NCBI GenBank assembly: GCA_024180945.1
Contig: JAKSGN010000003.1
Location: 2,418,001-2,482,000, forward strand
Direction of reading: 5' to 3'
Source of the DNA: Macrophomina tecta
Taxonomy: Eukaryota; Ascomycota; Dothideomycetes; Botryosphaeriales; Botryosphaeriaceae
Length of the DNA stretch: 64,000 bases
Shown: positions 12,610 through 23,884 of the stretch, one piece after another
Layout: each line of letters begins with the position of its first letter
How positions within the stretch are numbered: position 1 is the first letter of the stretch
Position numbers and translations under genes: made by a program
The notes under the pieces: generated by a model
What the model was told of the DNA's origin: nothing
The model's input: only the letters and a program-made list of their open reading frames with translations
The model's database searches: none

Positions 12610-13583
12610 CCGACTTTATCTAGTTTAAACTTGTCTTTATCGTACTTTAGTAGGCCTTTATCTTTAAAGTCTACTTTTAAATCGTTATATAGGGTTCGCT
12701 AACGTTTCTCTTTTGCCCGTGGTCTCTAGTCTTTCGAATTTAACGAGGCGGAGTTCCTTTTTAAGCGGCGGGATAGTCTTTGATTCGTACGCCGGTTTCT
12801 TCCGAGAAAGCGATTATGGTTACTATTTTTCGTTCCGGAGGATAAGCTAGAGGGATCGTTATTCTCTAGTTATTATTAGCTAACGGTGGTTGGGCGACAT
12901 TATATTATTAGCCCGGTATTAACGCTAGCCGAGAAACGGTCGTTTCGTAACGGCTATTTAATAAGCCCGGTATATACTTTACGATTTTTTCTCTTCGCTA
13001 ATATAATCTCTTTATTAACGATTTGTCTTACTACCTTAGTAATCCTCTCTATTAGTATTACGTTTAAAGATTAACCTTGCTACGCGGCTTAGGAGTTTTT
13101 TAGTTAGGGCTATAGGAAAGGGGCTTCGTATTTATAATAGCTATTACGTTAGAGTCTTCTTTCTATACCTTTATCTCGCGAAGTAGGCCTATATATCGCT
13201 TCTTTAGTCTCGTATTAGCGTCTTTGATTTAATAAAAGTAGTTCCACTTTATACTTAGTATATAAGCGCTAACTCTTAGTACGTTAGGGATTTTTTAGGG
13301 GGGATCGCTTCTTTTCTTCTCTAGGGCGTGATTTTTTAGGAAAGGAATTACTTATACCGAGCTCTAGCGCCAGTTTTTTTGGGAACCCTTCCGGCGTTTG
13401 GGATTAGGTAGGTATAAGTACTAATGGTTTTAACTTTACTATAACGAGCGGGCCTCTGCCTCTAAGAATCTAAATACTAAAGAGGGAGAAAACCTATCGA
13501 GGGGGTTTTCCTTAAGTAGGTATAAGAAGAGGGTAAGAGTAAGTCGAATACGTAATAAGACTAAGTACTACGTACGAAGGCCG
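12610..13583 (-). mobile_element. 5' fragment of another gypsy copy (leader plus unknown)
   Basis: Positions about 13,440-13,583 match the leader next to the LTR at 22,222 (22,080-22,221) and the one next to 37,881 (37,740-37,880). The differences are mostly C/T and G/A. The rest (12,610-13,440) has no domain I recognise and may be degraded gag or unrelated sequence. The fragment abuts the LTR at 13,584 on its right and the unmutated LTR at 12,609 on its left, as if a second element had inserted into it. Confidence 0.55.
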
Positions 13584-13917
13584 TGTTACTAATAATATAC
13601 TAAATTGTTATTAAAGTTAACTACGAAGGTCAAAGCTATCTAAGGAGTATAGTTTATATATACGTAGGAAAGATCTATAATCTAGTATTAATCTATTTCT
13701 AATCTAGGTAGGGGTTAGAGTACTAATAGATTAATAGTACCTTTAATCTAGTTAATCTATCCGTGGATGCCTAAGGCGTGTAAGATTAAATAGATTAATC
13801 TTTTAGCATTATGTAAGCCACGTGTTTCGTTATGGGTTCTTTTCGTACCGTAGCTACGCTCCCCGCTTATCTTTCTACTCTATAGTTTCCTAACCCTGTA
13901 AAGGCTATACCGTAATA
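13584..13917 (-). repeat. 3' LTR of chromovirus (334 bp)
   Basis: Begins TGTTAC at 13,584. The other end is GTAATA (13,912-13,917), a RIP-altered GTAACA. It has the same length as the LTR at 22,222-22,555 and differs from it mainly by transitions. A polypurine tract lies immediately outside it on the element side. Confidence 0.85.
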
Positions 13918-13931
13918 CTATTCCCCCCTTT
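13918..13931 (-). other. Polypurine tract of chromovirus
   Basis: On the minus strand this reads AAAGGGGGGAATAG and directly abuts the LTR start TATTAC (mutated TGTTAC). That is the expected place for the plus-strand primer of reverse transcription, and it fixes the element's orientation as minus. Confidence 0.8.
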
Positions 13932-14049
13932 AAGAATCTTCGGCCCGAAGATTCTCCTATACCGGTAGATATAAGTTCTTAGAATAGCCCTCGTATCATT
14001 TCTACGCGTTTCTTCGCCTTTCGCTTATTATAGGTAGGGCTTCTACTTT

Positions 14050-14700
14050 CTCTACTTCTCGTCGTCATCATCTTGCGGATTTGGTTGCGCGGAAGCCTTA
14101 TAGGATGCCTACCCCCTATAGCGCTTGTCAGTCGGCGAAGGCTTAGTACTTTATAAGCCTGGATTCTAGTCGGTGTAGCCGCTACATCCAGAAGAACCGG
14201 AGGTGCGATTTAGTAGTTACGTAGCGTAATTATACGTGTTTCTTTTAACCGATGTTTTTAGCTAACCGTTTCCAGGGAATAAGATTTATTCCGAGATGGA
14301 TAACCTTAAGCGACAGTTAGAGGAGGCGTAAGAATTAGAAGAGTAGATTCTTCTAGAGGAGATATCGATCTAAAAGCGTCGCTTAGAGGCTCGTTCTAAG
14401 ATTCATCGTTTAAAGCGTTAGCTCGGGTTTTTAGACGAGCGTCGTAAGAAAATATTTAAGCACGAGTTATCTTCTATCGAGGAGTTAGAGAAGCTAGAAA
14501 AGAAAGACCGCGCTACGTAACGAGTAGCTAGTAAGGACGTATCGACTCTAGAGCGCTCTTCGAGTCTTTCTACTACTGAGGCGTCCTTGAGCTCTAGAAG
14601 TCCTCCGCCTAATTCGGTAGCTAGGATTGCGTTTCTATCTAGGGCTAAGTTGTAGATAGATTCGTTCTTCTAGGGCAACTCTGTTTCCGCGGGAGGTTAG
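14050..14700 (+). pseudogene. Antisense accessory ORF: Cys-motif plus coiled coil
   Basis: Between the chromodomain and the polypurine tract, and opposite to pol, the plus strand has a coding-like frame broken by a few TAG/TAA codons. The N-terminal part reads KPYRMPTPYSACQS and is followed by RCSRYIQKNRRCDLVVT, so it has spaced cysteines with basic residues, like a small zinc-binding module. From about 14,294 it becomes a charged Leu/Glu/Arg-rich segment (DNLKRQLEEA, KRRLEARSKIHRLKR, SSIEELEKLEKKD) typical of a long coiled coil. I recall similar hypothetical proteins near fungal retroelements but cannot name a family. The function is unknown. Confidence 0.55.
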
Positions 14701-17067
14701 GGTTCTGGCGATGGAACTCTATAATATAGTCTAGGTATATATCGTCCTTTAGCACCTACTAGTTGTCTTTATTCCCGTAACCTTCCTATTTAACGAGATA
14801 TTTAAGCTAACGACCGAACCGCTTATAGTCTAGAATCTTTTTAACTAGGTACTAGTCTTCTTCGGCGTTAGGGTTTTCCGGTATAATTTCTTTCTATATT
14901 TCTAGGATGGTGGCGTTTTCTGGTGCTAGCTCGAGCAATACCACGTAAAAGGTAGAATTTATCCGTATATTAGGTAATTTAAGTCGATACGTGACTTCTC
15001 TAAGTTTTTCTATAATTTCGAATAGACCGATTTTCTTAAAATCTAATTTATCGCTCGGTCGCTTTAATTTAATGTTTTTCGTAAAGAGGTATACTTTATT
15101 CCCCCTTTTAAAGTTTAGTGCCGCCTAGTGCTGTCTGTTGTAGTATTTAGACATTATAATTCATACGTATTCGAGGTCGAGACTAATAGCTTTATATAAT
15201 CCTCTTAGCTACTCGGCTTTAAGGACGCCTTTCTAGACTAATTTTCTACTTAGGATAGCTTCTCTATACGCGTCTGGTTTAAACCTATAGTTAGTAAAGA
15301 ACGGGGATACGTTAGTTAACTCTTACTTAGCGCTATTATAGGAGAATTATACCATGGGTAGCTATATAGCCTAGTTATCCTATAGGTAGTTAATATAACA
15401 GCGAAGATACTATTTAAGAGTCTAGTTTATCCGTTCTATCTAGCCGTCGGTTTACGCGTATACCGCTATAGAGAGTTTATTCTTTACTCTAAGCTAGCGT
15501 ATAAGCATTTACTAAAATTCTAATCTTATTAGCTTATCTCTATCCGAGACTAGTACTTCCGGCATTCCATAATCCGCGAAAATATATCGGAGAAACGTAT
15601 AGGCTAGCTATTCTATATTCGATACCTCGAGGTACGATAAGAAGTAGGCGTACTTCGTAAGTCTATTAATAAAGACTAGAATCGAGTCGAACTTAACTCC
15701 TATAAGCGGATCTCTAGACTCTAGTAGCTTTATAATAAAGTCTAGCGTAATCTATTACTATAGTCATTCTAGTACTTCTAGGGGTTATAGTTATCCGTAC
15801 GGAGCGTATATTATGGCTTTACTTCGGATATAAAGGTCATATTACGAAACTATATGCTAGACCGTTTTCCGTAATTCTAGAAAGTAGAAGTTTTACGTAA
15901 TCCTCTCGGTCGTTCTATCGATACCCTAATATTTATACGTGGGTACTACGTATATATCCTTAACGAGTGCTTCTCGCAGTCTTATCAGAATATAGATTAA
16001 TTTTTTAAAGAGAAGCATTTCTTTCCTATCTTAAGTAATACGCGGGTTATTCTTAAACGCTAGAAGTTTCTACGCGAAGAAGTTCTAAGCGTATACTTCT
16101 TAAATCTTCTAATGCCACGGGTTTAACTCGATGCGAAGTATTAGAAAAGACTATCTAGTAAGAGTAAGCGATCTATCGCTTATCTACTATAATACTATAG
16201 GTTACGGCTTGATTCTATTTTCTATATAGTCTACCCTCCTGCTAAGCGCGTTAGCAGCGGCGTTATCTATATCTTTTCTATACGTAATCTTAAAATTATA
16301 GGATGCTAATTCTTATAACTAGCGAACCTATCGTCGGTTTAGCTTCTTAGTCATAGTAAAGCGTATAAGATTCTAATAGTCGTAATATACTATTACCTAT
16401 TAGTCGGCTCCTTCTAGGTAGTATCTCTAGTATTTAAATACTAAGACGATAGCCAAGAGCTCTTTATTATAAGTATTATAGTTAAGCTCTACCGGGGTGA
16501 ACTTTCTTAAATAGAACGCGATTAGATACTATCTACCTTCTCCGTTAGGCTAGCTAAGATATACTCCTAGGGCGAATCTTAACGTATTAGTTTCTACCTC
16601 GATTGGTTTATCAGGGTCGTATATTCCCAAGACGGGTGCTTCGTAAAACATCCGTTTTAGCGAATCGAAGGCTTACTACTAATCATCTCTTTATTAGAAG
16701 CTATACTCCTTCTAAGTAAGTCGCGTTAAAGGTTTTATAACCTTTAAATAGTTCTAGATAAACTTCCTATAGAAGTTCGCGAATCTAAGAAAGGACTATA
16801 CTTCCTTAATCGTCTTTAGTACTAGCTATTTCCTAATAGACTCTAGTTTCGAGTCGTCCATACCAACATATCTAGGGGTAATAATAAAGCCTAAGAATTC
16901 TATTCTTTGTATGTGCTACTCGCACTTATCGGGTGCGATAGTTAGATTCTTAGCTTAAAGGGTTTCTAGGACCTTTCTAATATACTTCTTATATTCCTCG
17001 AGCATCTCTAAGAAGATAAGAATATCGTCGAGATAGGCTAGGTAAAAGATATCTAAGTATTCGCATA

Positions 17068-18378
17068 CCGCACCCGTGCAAAAGTCAGGGCGCACGGACG
17101 TGCACGAGTCAAAACAACAACGTACCCTCTTCATCCCTTGCCTCATTACACCACCATGCAGCGCATCTTTGGACGCGAAATTTCAGGCAATGCTAGGCAA
17201 AGGCATCAGCTTTCACATAATCAACGAGTTTCGGTTATTACACAATCGCAAGATGGTAAATCTGGGCGTCAAATTGCCCGTGAGACTCGCTTCTCAGAAC
17301 ACGCAATTAGGAGCTGCATCAACCACTACAATACGACTGGCCAGATTGATCTAACACCTCGTACTGGCCGTCCCCCCAAAGTCAGCCTTCGCACGGAGCG
17401 CCAGATTATTCGTTTTGTTAACCGGTTCCCAAAACTTAAGCACAGCCAGGTGATTAAGCAACTCCAGTTATCTATCCATAAAGATACGCTCAGGCGTATT
17501 CTACGCAAGAACCATATTACCAAATGGCGTGCAAAGAATCGGCCTTGGATCTCTCAAGCGAATGCCCGCATTCGGTACCAATATGCAAAGAAATACCGGT
17601 ATAAGAGCTGGAGATGGTGGATGAGGGTTACGTTCGGTAATGAGTGCTCAGTTGAGCAGGGCTCTGGCCACGCACCAAGCTGGGTTTTCCGTACGCCTGG
17701 CCAGCAAAAGTGGGACCAAAGCCGGCTTAATACACGGCCACTTGGCAAGAAGGCAAGATGTATGGTATGGGGTGGCTTTTCAGGCCAGCTAGGGGTGTCT
17801 GATTTACACGTTATAGAGCGTGATTTGGACTCTCCTAGGCAAGGCTATACTGCCAAATCCTATATCAAAGTACTGGAGGAATAGGTACCAAGAAACTACG
17901 ACTATAGTATATACTGGTTACAAGATGGTGCTGGTATTTATCGGGCGAACCGGGTGAAGAAATGGCTGCGTGATCACCAAATTAGGTGCATTACTCACCC
18001 CCTATATTCGCCTGATCTAAACCTCCAGGAATACCTTTGGTGGCCACTAAAGATGAAGCTTCAAGAGATTGCGCCATTTATTGAGCTTGAGAAGAATCCT
18101 GAGCGCGTGGAGGCGTTACTAGCTGAGTGGTTACCTAGGGCATACGCATTGGTGGAAAAACCAAGCCTTAAAGCGCTTTGTAAAAGTATGCCACAACGGC
18201 TTGTAGATGTTATTCAAGCTGGTGGCTATCAAACTCGCTGGTAGCCTAGCTTTATAAAGAATCAACTCTTACTGCATTTGAGCAACTCCTTGTTGAATAA
18301 TACGACTCCAAAGTATTGGTGTTGGTGGCAGGATAATTAGCGTCTTGGCCGTGCGCCCTGACTTTTGCACGGGTGCGG
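17068..18378 (+). mobile_element. Tc1/mariner-type DNA transposon, 1,311 bp
   Basis: The element has perfect terminal inverted repeats of about 30 bp (starting CCGCACCCGTGCAAAAGTCA) at 17,068-17,097 and 18,349-18,378, flanked by TA at 17,066-17,067 and 18,379-18,380. It interrupts the RT of the chromovirus. The related copy at about 34,040-34,060 lacks the insert and has a single TA, so the empty site is directly visible. Its normal base composition shows that it arrived after most of the RIP, or escaped it. Confidence 0.95.
17138..18244 (+). pseudogene. Tc1/mariner transposase, one nonsense codon
   Basis: A single 368-codon frame apart from a TAG at 17,882-17,884. The N-terminal half (residues about 25-110) has helix-turn-helix character with a GRPPK linker (residues 78-82), as in Tc1-type DNA-binding domains. 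The DDE catalytic domain follows. The first acidic residue, normally in an F-[SG]-D-E-[CS]-x-F context, is Asn168 (FGNECSV, codon AAT at 17,639-17,641). The second is in LQDGAGI after the stop. The Glu is in YSPDLNLQEYLWW. Both lesions, GAT-to-AAT and a probable CAG/CGG-to-TAG, are G/C-to-A/T transitions compatible with light RIP. The gene is probably dead but could mark a family with active relatives. Confidence 0.9.
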
Positions 18379-21300
18379 TAGCGTATCGTTAATAAGCGAC
18401 TAAAATATTACTAGTGCATTAGTAAGCCCGAATAGTATTACCGTATACTCGTAGAGTCCTAGCCTCATTTTAAAGGCTATTTTCTATTCTTCCCCTTCTT
18501 TAATCCTAACTAGGTAATATCCGTCCCTAAGGTCTAGTTTCGTAAAGTACTTTATATTTTCTAACTTATTCTAGAGCTTATCGATGTGTAGAAGCGGGTA
18601 TCGGTTCTTAATCGTAATGTCGTTAAGTTGTCGATAGTCGACGTAGAGGCGTAACTTACCATTCTTCTTTAGAACGAAGAGGATCGGATGCCCGGCTAAT
18701 AACGTTAAAGGCCGGATATATTCTCGCTCGAGGTTCTTCTTAATATATTTCTTTAAAGCCTCTATTTTCTTCTTTAATAAGAAGTAGATAGGCTTATAAG
18801 CCGGTTTTGTTTCTAGCTTAAGCGGAATCTCGTAGTTCTATAGTTAATACTTAGGTAAGTCTCCCTTTCCTCTTTCTTAGTAAACGGCAACTAAGTTCTA
18901 ATACTCTTCGGATACCGTTTCTATTTCTAGGATTAGAGGTATTTCTTATAGTTACTACTATATCTCTAAACTACCGTATTATTCTCTTTTAATCCTCGTA
19001 GGATCGTCTTCTCCGATAGGAGTTAAATAGTCCTTATTCCTTAGCCTTTCCCGTTGGGCCCTGGCTAATACTCTTTATTACACCGCCGGTAAGGGTTTAA
19101 TATATATAAGGTAGATCTATTATCCTTAGCGTCGTATACGCCTAAATACCTCTCTTAAGATTATCTAGATATCTACGAAAGGTTCTAGGGCTACTAATTA
19201 CTTCCGCGAAGCCTTACTCTTAGTCTTACGCTTTCTCCGCGTAGTCCTTTGTAATAAGTATTGTACCTAATTTTCGGAAATACTCGACTTGGTAGGGCTT
19301 ACTCCGCTTAAGGCGCTATATTTTACCGAGGAGGCGGCGTTTCGTACGCTATAGTCCTAGTCCTGTCTTAGGCCTTTCTTAAGGTTGCCGTTAATACTAC
19401 TGTTACTAGGCCTTACGCTATCGTTTAAGTCTTGTGTTTCTTCTAATAATTCGAGAGTATCGTTTCGCTTAGTAGGGCTTATTCCTACGATAGAGTTATA
19501 TTTTACTAAGGAGGCTTCGCCTTCTACGTCGTAGTCCTAGTCCTAACTTATACTACTATCGGAGTCGCCTATATAGTTGCTATATTTAGGCCTTATACTA
19601 GCTACTTCCCGTTTTATACTAAAGATATATCCTTAGAAGATATCTAGTAGTTCTTATTTAATATTCTTATAACTACTCTCAGGGTTTTCGATAATATCCT
19701 AAATTTTCTATCGTAGGAAGAGTATATCGCTCGCCTAGTCGATAAGGGGATTGCGAGTCCTAAGCTAAGGTATTTCGAGAATAACGTCGTGTCCCGAGAT
19801 TCTTTAGATATTAAAGGTAACCTAATTAGTATATCCGTTAATTTCTAATAAGACTTCTTTTATCTTAATACGTATCTATTCTTCTTCGTAGTCGGCGTTT
19901 CTTCCGTTAAATCCGCTAAGAGAGTAGGGTTCTTTCTTTTTTTAATAAGAAATATTTAATTCTTATACTAGGTTATTATAGATAAAGTCTCTACTTAATC
20001 TACTATTAACTAGTATTAAGATCGTGCGTCCTCGCAGAACTCCGGTAATCTTAAATTATCCCTAAAGTTTTTTTTCGGTGAGAGTTTCCATATTCAATAT
20101 ACGTAATACTATATAAAGGGACCTAGACTGTGGCCCCTAGGTCGATTCTAATACCGTAGGGCCGTCTAGTTTTTTAGTTTCGGATAGCCGTAGACTTTAC
20201 TATATATATAGTCTTTCTATTTATTAACTTAAAGGTATGCTTGTTTCTAGTTAGTCTATTTATTAGTACGTAACTATTTTCGCTAGTAGACTATATCCTT
20301 TCGCATCTAGTATCGGAAGGTTAGCATATTGAGTTTCTTATCCGGTATCTACTAGAGCGTATAATTCTAGATAGTTACCGTGCCGTGTTAGTAAAGAATC
20401 CTCGCTAATTCTTAGAGGAAGTTATAGTCTACTTACTATCGAGTAGTTATTTCTTAATAATAGAGCGTCACGAGTGCGGTTTTCTTTATAACGATAAGTT
20501 CGTACTTCTTTCTATCTTACTCGATTTGGGTTTTCTAGAGGGTTCCTTAGCGCTATATCTATAGTACCGTAAGGGCCAATCCTCTCTCGTGGGGAATCTA
20601 GATTATCTAGGCGAGTTAATCGTTCTCGTTCGTTATTTCTACGCTAATTCCGTACTTGGCTGTAAGGCGCTCGAGTTCCGAAAGGGTTATAGAGTCCGGT
20701 ATAGCTTCTGCTTCGCTGTTTATTAAGTCGTATAGTTCTCCGGTCTCGCTGTTTACGAGCTCCTTGTCTAATGGGAAGCTATTAATAATATCGTCGGCTT
20801 TGATGACTTCTTCGTTCCTAGTTATTATACTAAATTGTTAAGGTTCGTGGGGGTATTATTCTAATATGTTCTTGCTGCTTTGGTGCGTCTGGTAGTTATC
20901 GTCGTAGTAGGCTATCTAGTATAGCGTATCGTAATTGTCTTAGCGGGATACAACCAATGCTTTACGTTAAGCGCTCGAGGTCTGCTTTCTATCTTTCTTG
21001 TTACGCGGGTTCTACGGGTACTTAGGAGAAAAGTGCTTATTACTACCGTAGATAATATAGAGTCGATCTTTGTAGCGCTACTTCTACTCGTCCGTCTAGT
21101 TTAAATTAGGTCCTTTAGGCTTCTTATTATTATTTCGACCGTTGTTGTTGCCCTTCTTAAAATCCTATCGGTTGGCCGCGTCGAGGGCTATAGCGTCTCC
21201 GCCTTCGAGGGTTATTCTTTTACGGCGAGGTTTCGAGGTATTGGCTTATCGGGAACCTATCTTCTATTTGTATATACGACTATTAATCTAGGACGTAAGG

Positions 21301-22221
21301 TCTACCATCTTCTAGAAGATAGACGGGTATTTATAGGTAATTATATTCTTCTTAACTTCTTCCTTTAGGCCCTTATAGAAGAGGTCGCGGAAAGTCTCGT
21401 CTAACTATTTAAGGTAGGCTATAAGCTATTAAAACTTAGTTACGTAGATAGCTATAGATCCTAATTATTTAATGGTTATAATATCGTTAGAGGCTTTGCG
21501 GACTTTATCTCGATCGTTAAAAGTAGCCCTAAGGTTATCTACGAATTCTATATAGATACCGAAGATTTTCTTAGTCTTTTCCCATCTCTTCTCGAGAGAG
21601 TGTTCGTTAGCTAGGTAGTCGCGAAGGTATAGTTCTATCTATACCTCTACCGTTTCTCTAAGGTAGGTTAATACGAAGAGTACTTCCTCGGCGTCACTAT
21701 CGAATTACGCTTAATTAAACTAGAGGTAGCGTTATATCTAGAGTAGAAATAATTAAAGCTTCTTTCTATTCCTATTAAACTTCTCGGGTGCCGCTACTTT
21801 AACCTTAGTAGCACTCCGTTTTGTCGTGTGCTCGATTAGTTAAGCGTTCTAAGCCTTTAGCTCTTTAATGAGCTGTAAGAGCTTAGCTTTGGTGGGCTTC
21901 GTTTACTATACGGGCTAAGCTGGCCCCTAGGCACCCTAAACGTAACTCTTGGCTGGGTCGACCTCTATCTAAGATTCTAGTGCTATTACTATTTCCTAAA
22001 CTCGTTAGGGGGTGATACCTTACCCGATAAGACTTAATCTCGGAACCTTTCTCTCCTTATAAGAATAGTAGTTAAAGTATAATAAGTGGGCCTCTGCCTC
22101 TAAGAATCTAAATACTAAAGAGAGAGAAAACCTGTTAAGGGGGTTTTCCTTAAGTGGGTATAAGAAGAGGGTAAGAGCAAGTTAAATACGTAATAAGACT
22201 AAGTACTACGTGCGAAGGCCG

Positions 22222-22555
22222 TGTTACTAATAATATGCTAAATTATTATTAAAGTTAACTACGAAGGTTAAAGCTATCTAAGGAGTATAGTTTATATACA
22301 CGTAGGAAAGGTCTATAATCTAGTATTAATCTATTCCTAATCTGGGTAGGGGTTAGAGTATTAATAGATTAATAGTGCCTTTAATCTGGTTAATCTGTCC
22401 GTGGATGCCTGAGGCGTGTGAGATTAAACAGATTAATCTCTTGGCGTTACGTAAGCTACGTGTTCCGTTATAGGTCTTTTTTATACCGTAGCTGCGCTCC
22501 CCGCTTGTCTTTCTACTCTACAGTTTTCTAACCCTGTAAAGGCTGTGCCATAATA
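22222..22555 (-). repeat. 5' LTR of chromovirus (334 bp)
   Basis: Begins TGTTAC at 22,222 and ends ATAATA (22,550-22,555), a mutated GTAACA. It is followed towards lower coordinates by the leader at 22,080-22,221. It is less RIP-altered than the partner at 13,584-13,917, for example CCGTGGATGCCTGAGGCG here against CCGTGGATGCCTAAGGCG there. Confidence 0.85.
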
Positions 22556-23880
22556 TTTACTTCTTAGTACTACCGGAATCTCCTCGGAGCCGGCGCACTC
22601 GGTTCTCTCGACTAGGGGCGCTAAGGTAACTAGTCCCGGTTCTCTAGTTTCTAACTTATCCGGCTAGTGTATCGTTCCGATGTCTGGGAAGTTGTAGACG
22701 GCGATGACTTAATAACTTTCTAAGGCTATACTCTCTTCTAGAGGGTCTAAGCAGTGGGGTAAGGTTTCTATAGTACTTATATTATTTCTACGAATGCTCC
22801 TAGTATCTCCGTTCTTATTATAACCGGACTAGAAGGTTTTAGTTTCGCTAGCGTTATTTAGGCTTTCGAAACTAATTTACTTTCGTACTGTTGTTTATAT
22901 TTCTAACATTTTATTTCGTAATCTTTACGGAGGTTCTTATTCTAGGTAGGGTTAAGTTGGTTAAGCTTCTTAAGGAACTATTTTACCGCTATAGTAATCG
23001 ATTTCTTTCCGTTGACCTTAATGTTCTAGTTAAGCGGGTACTAGTTAGCCGATTAGGCTTTTAAGGGTTCGAGAGAGTTACGAGTATTACGTTGGAAAAA
23101 ATAGGAGAAAGTATCGTTCGGCTTCGTATAGTATATAACGATTGTTTATGCTAATGGTATAGCTATCTCGAGAATTGCGACGAGTTTTCTTTTATTAGAT
23201 GGTCTTTCCTCTTAGAAACCGACTAGCTAAAACGCTATCCGGACCGTCGCGTTTGGTAACCGCAGTAGACGCTCTAGGATGCTTGTATCGCGGTTATTAT
23301 ACTGGTTTTGGGTTTTATTAGTTGGGTTTTCGGTAGGTGATTAAGTAGCTACGAATATTTTTACGCGTTATTGGCGTCTCTTACGCCGTATACCGCTTTC
23401 TTTCTTAGCCAGCGCGGTTCTTCGCTAGCGATAGAGAAGCGGAGATCGTAAAGGCTACGAAGGCGGGTGGGGCGTCTTATATACTAAGTCTTAAATTGTT
23501 AATAGGGTTTCGGGGAGGAGGGACGGCTTCCCGTACGGTAGTTTGGGGTGCGGAGGGTTCGATGTAGCGCTACTTTCGTAAGCGGCGTTTTGGGCTTCTC
23601 TTCTAGTGGAAGGTATTCTTTCTAGTAGATTGGAGGGCTTGGTTAATCTTTTTCGCTTTTAGCTACTAGTTGCTAGGATCCGCTTCTTAAACGGATTAAG
23701 GCCTTATAGGACTTCGGGAACGAGATATATAAAAGTAGTTAATTATTGTTAGAACGCCTTTCGACGGCGGCTATCTATCTACGCTATACTACCTTTCTTT
23801 TCTAGGCGGCTCGAGGCCGCTATTATTCCCGGGAAAGGACCTTCTTCTTACTAACTACCGCATCCTAATAATAGTACTTT
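22556..23880. other. Unassigned RIP-mutated stretch with minus-strand coding signal
   Basis: No intact gene. Parts of the minus strand read as protein-like when stops are ignored (for example ERLLRLPNATVRIAF near 23,220-23,270), suggesting a degraded gene or retroelement ORF of unknown identity. It lies between the 5' LTR of the chromovirus and the plus-strand fragment that follows. Confidence 0.35.
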
Positions 23881-23884
23881 AAGT

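Larger units (their letters stand above)
14740..22000 (-). pseudogene. Chromovirus gag-pol remnant
   Basis: The broken polyprotein reads on the minus strand. RT motifs are clear: [16 protein letters not shown] and FTKLDLRDGYYLVRI at 18,490-18,700, and after the Tc1 insertion YLAYLDDILIF at about 17,010-17,050. RNase H shows RFTMTKKLNRRQVRWLQEL-like sequence near 16,280-16,380. The chromodomain at 14,750-14,880 shows YLVKKILDYKRFGR and LKYLVK, with its tryptophan codon changed to TAG. Gag is around 20,900-21,950. No full-length frame survives. Confidence 0.8.
13584..22555 (-). mobile_element. Chromovirus (Ty3/gypsy with chromodomain), 9 kb
   Basis: A near-complete LTR element on the minus strand with 334-bp LTRs at 22,222-22,555 (5') and 13,584-13,917 (3'). 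In transcription order it has a leader, gag with a decayed CCHC knuckle near 21,050-21,110, a protease-like region near 19,900-20,050, RT split by a Tc1 insertion (18,400-18,720 and 16,850-17,066), RNase H near 16,230-16,420, integrase near 15,000-16,000, a chromodomain at 14,750-14,880, an antisense ORF at about 14,050-14,700 and a polypurine tract next to the 3' LTR. RIP has introduced stops throughout, so it is inactive. I did not find a convincing TGG-starting primer-binding site. Confidence 0.85.

Noticed and set aside
12089..12623. Three overlapping GC-rich open frames of 134-173 codons on both strands
   Set aside because: They lie inside an LTR with a tandem repeat. Their composition is biased and no domain is visible; open frames are expected by chance in such GC-rich DNA.
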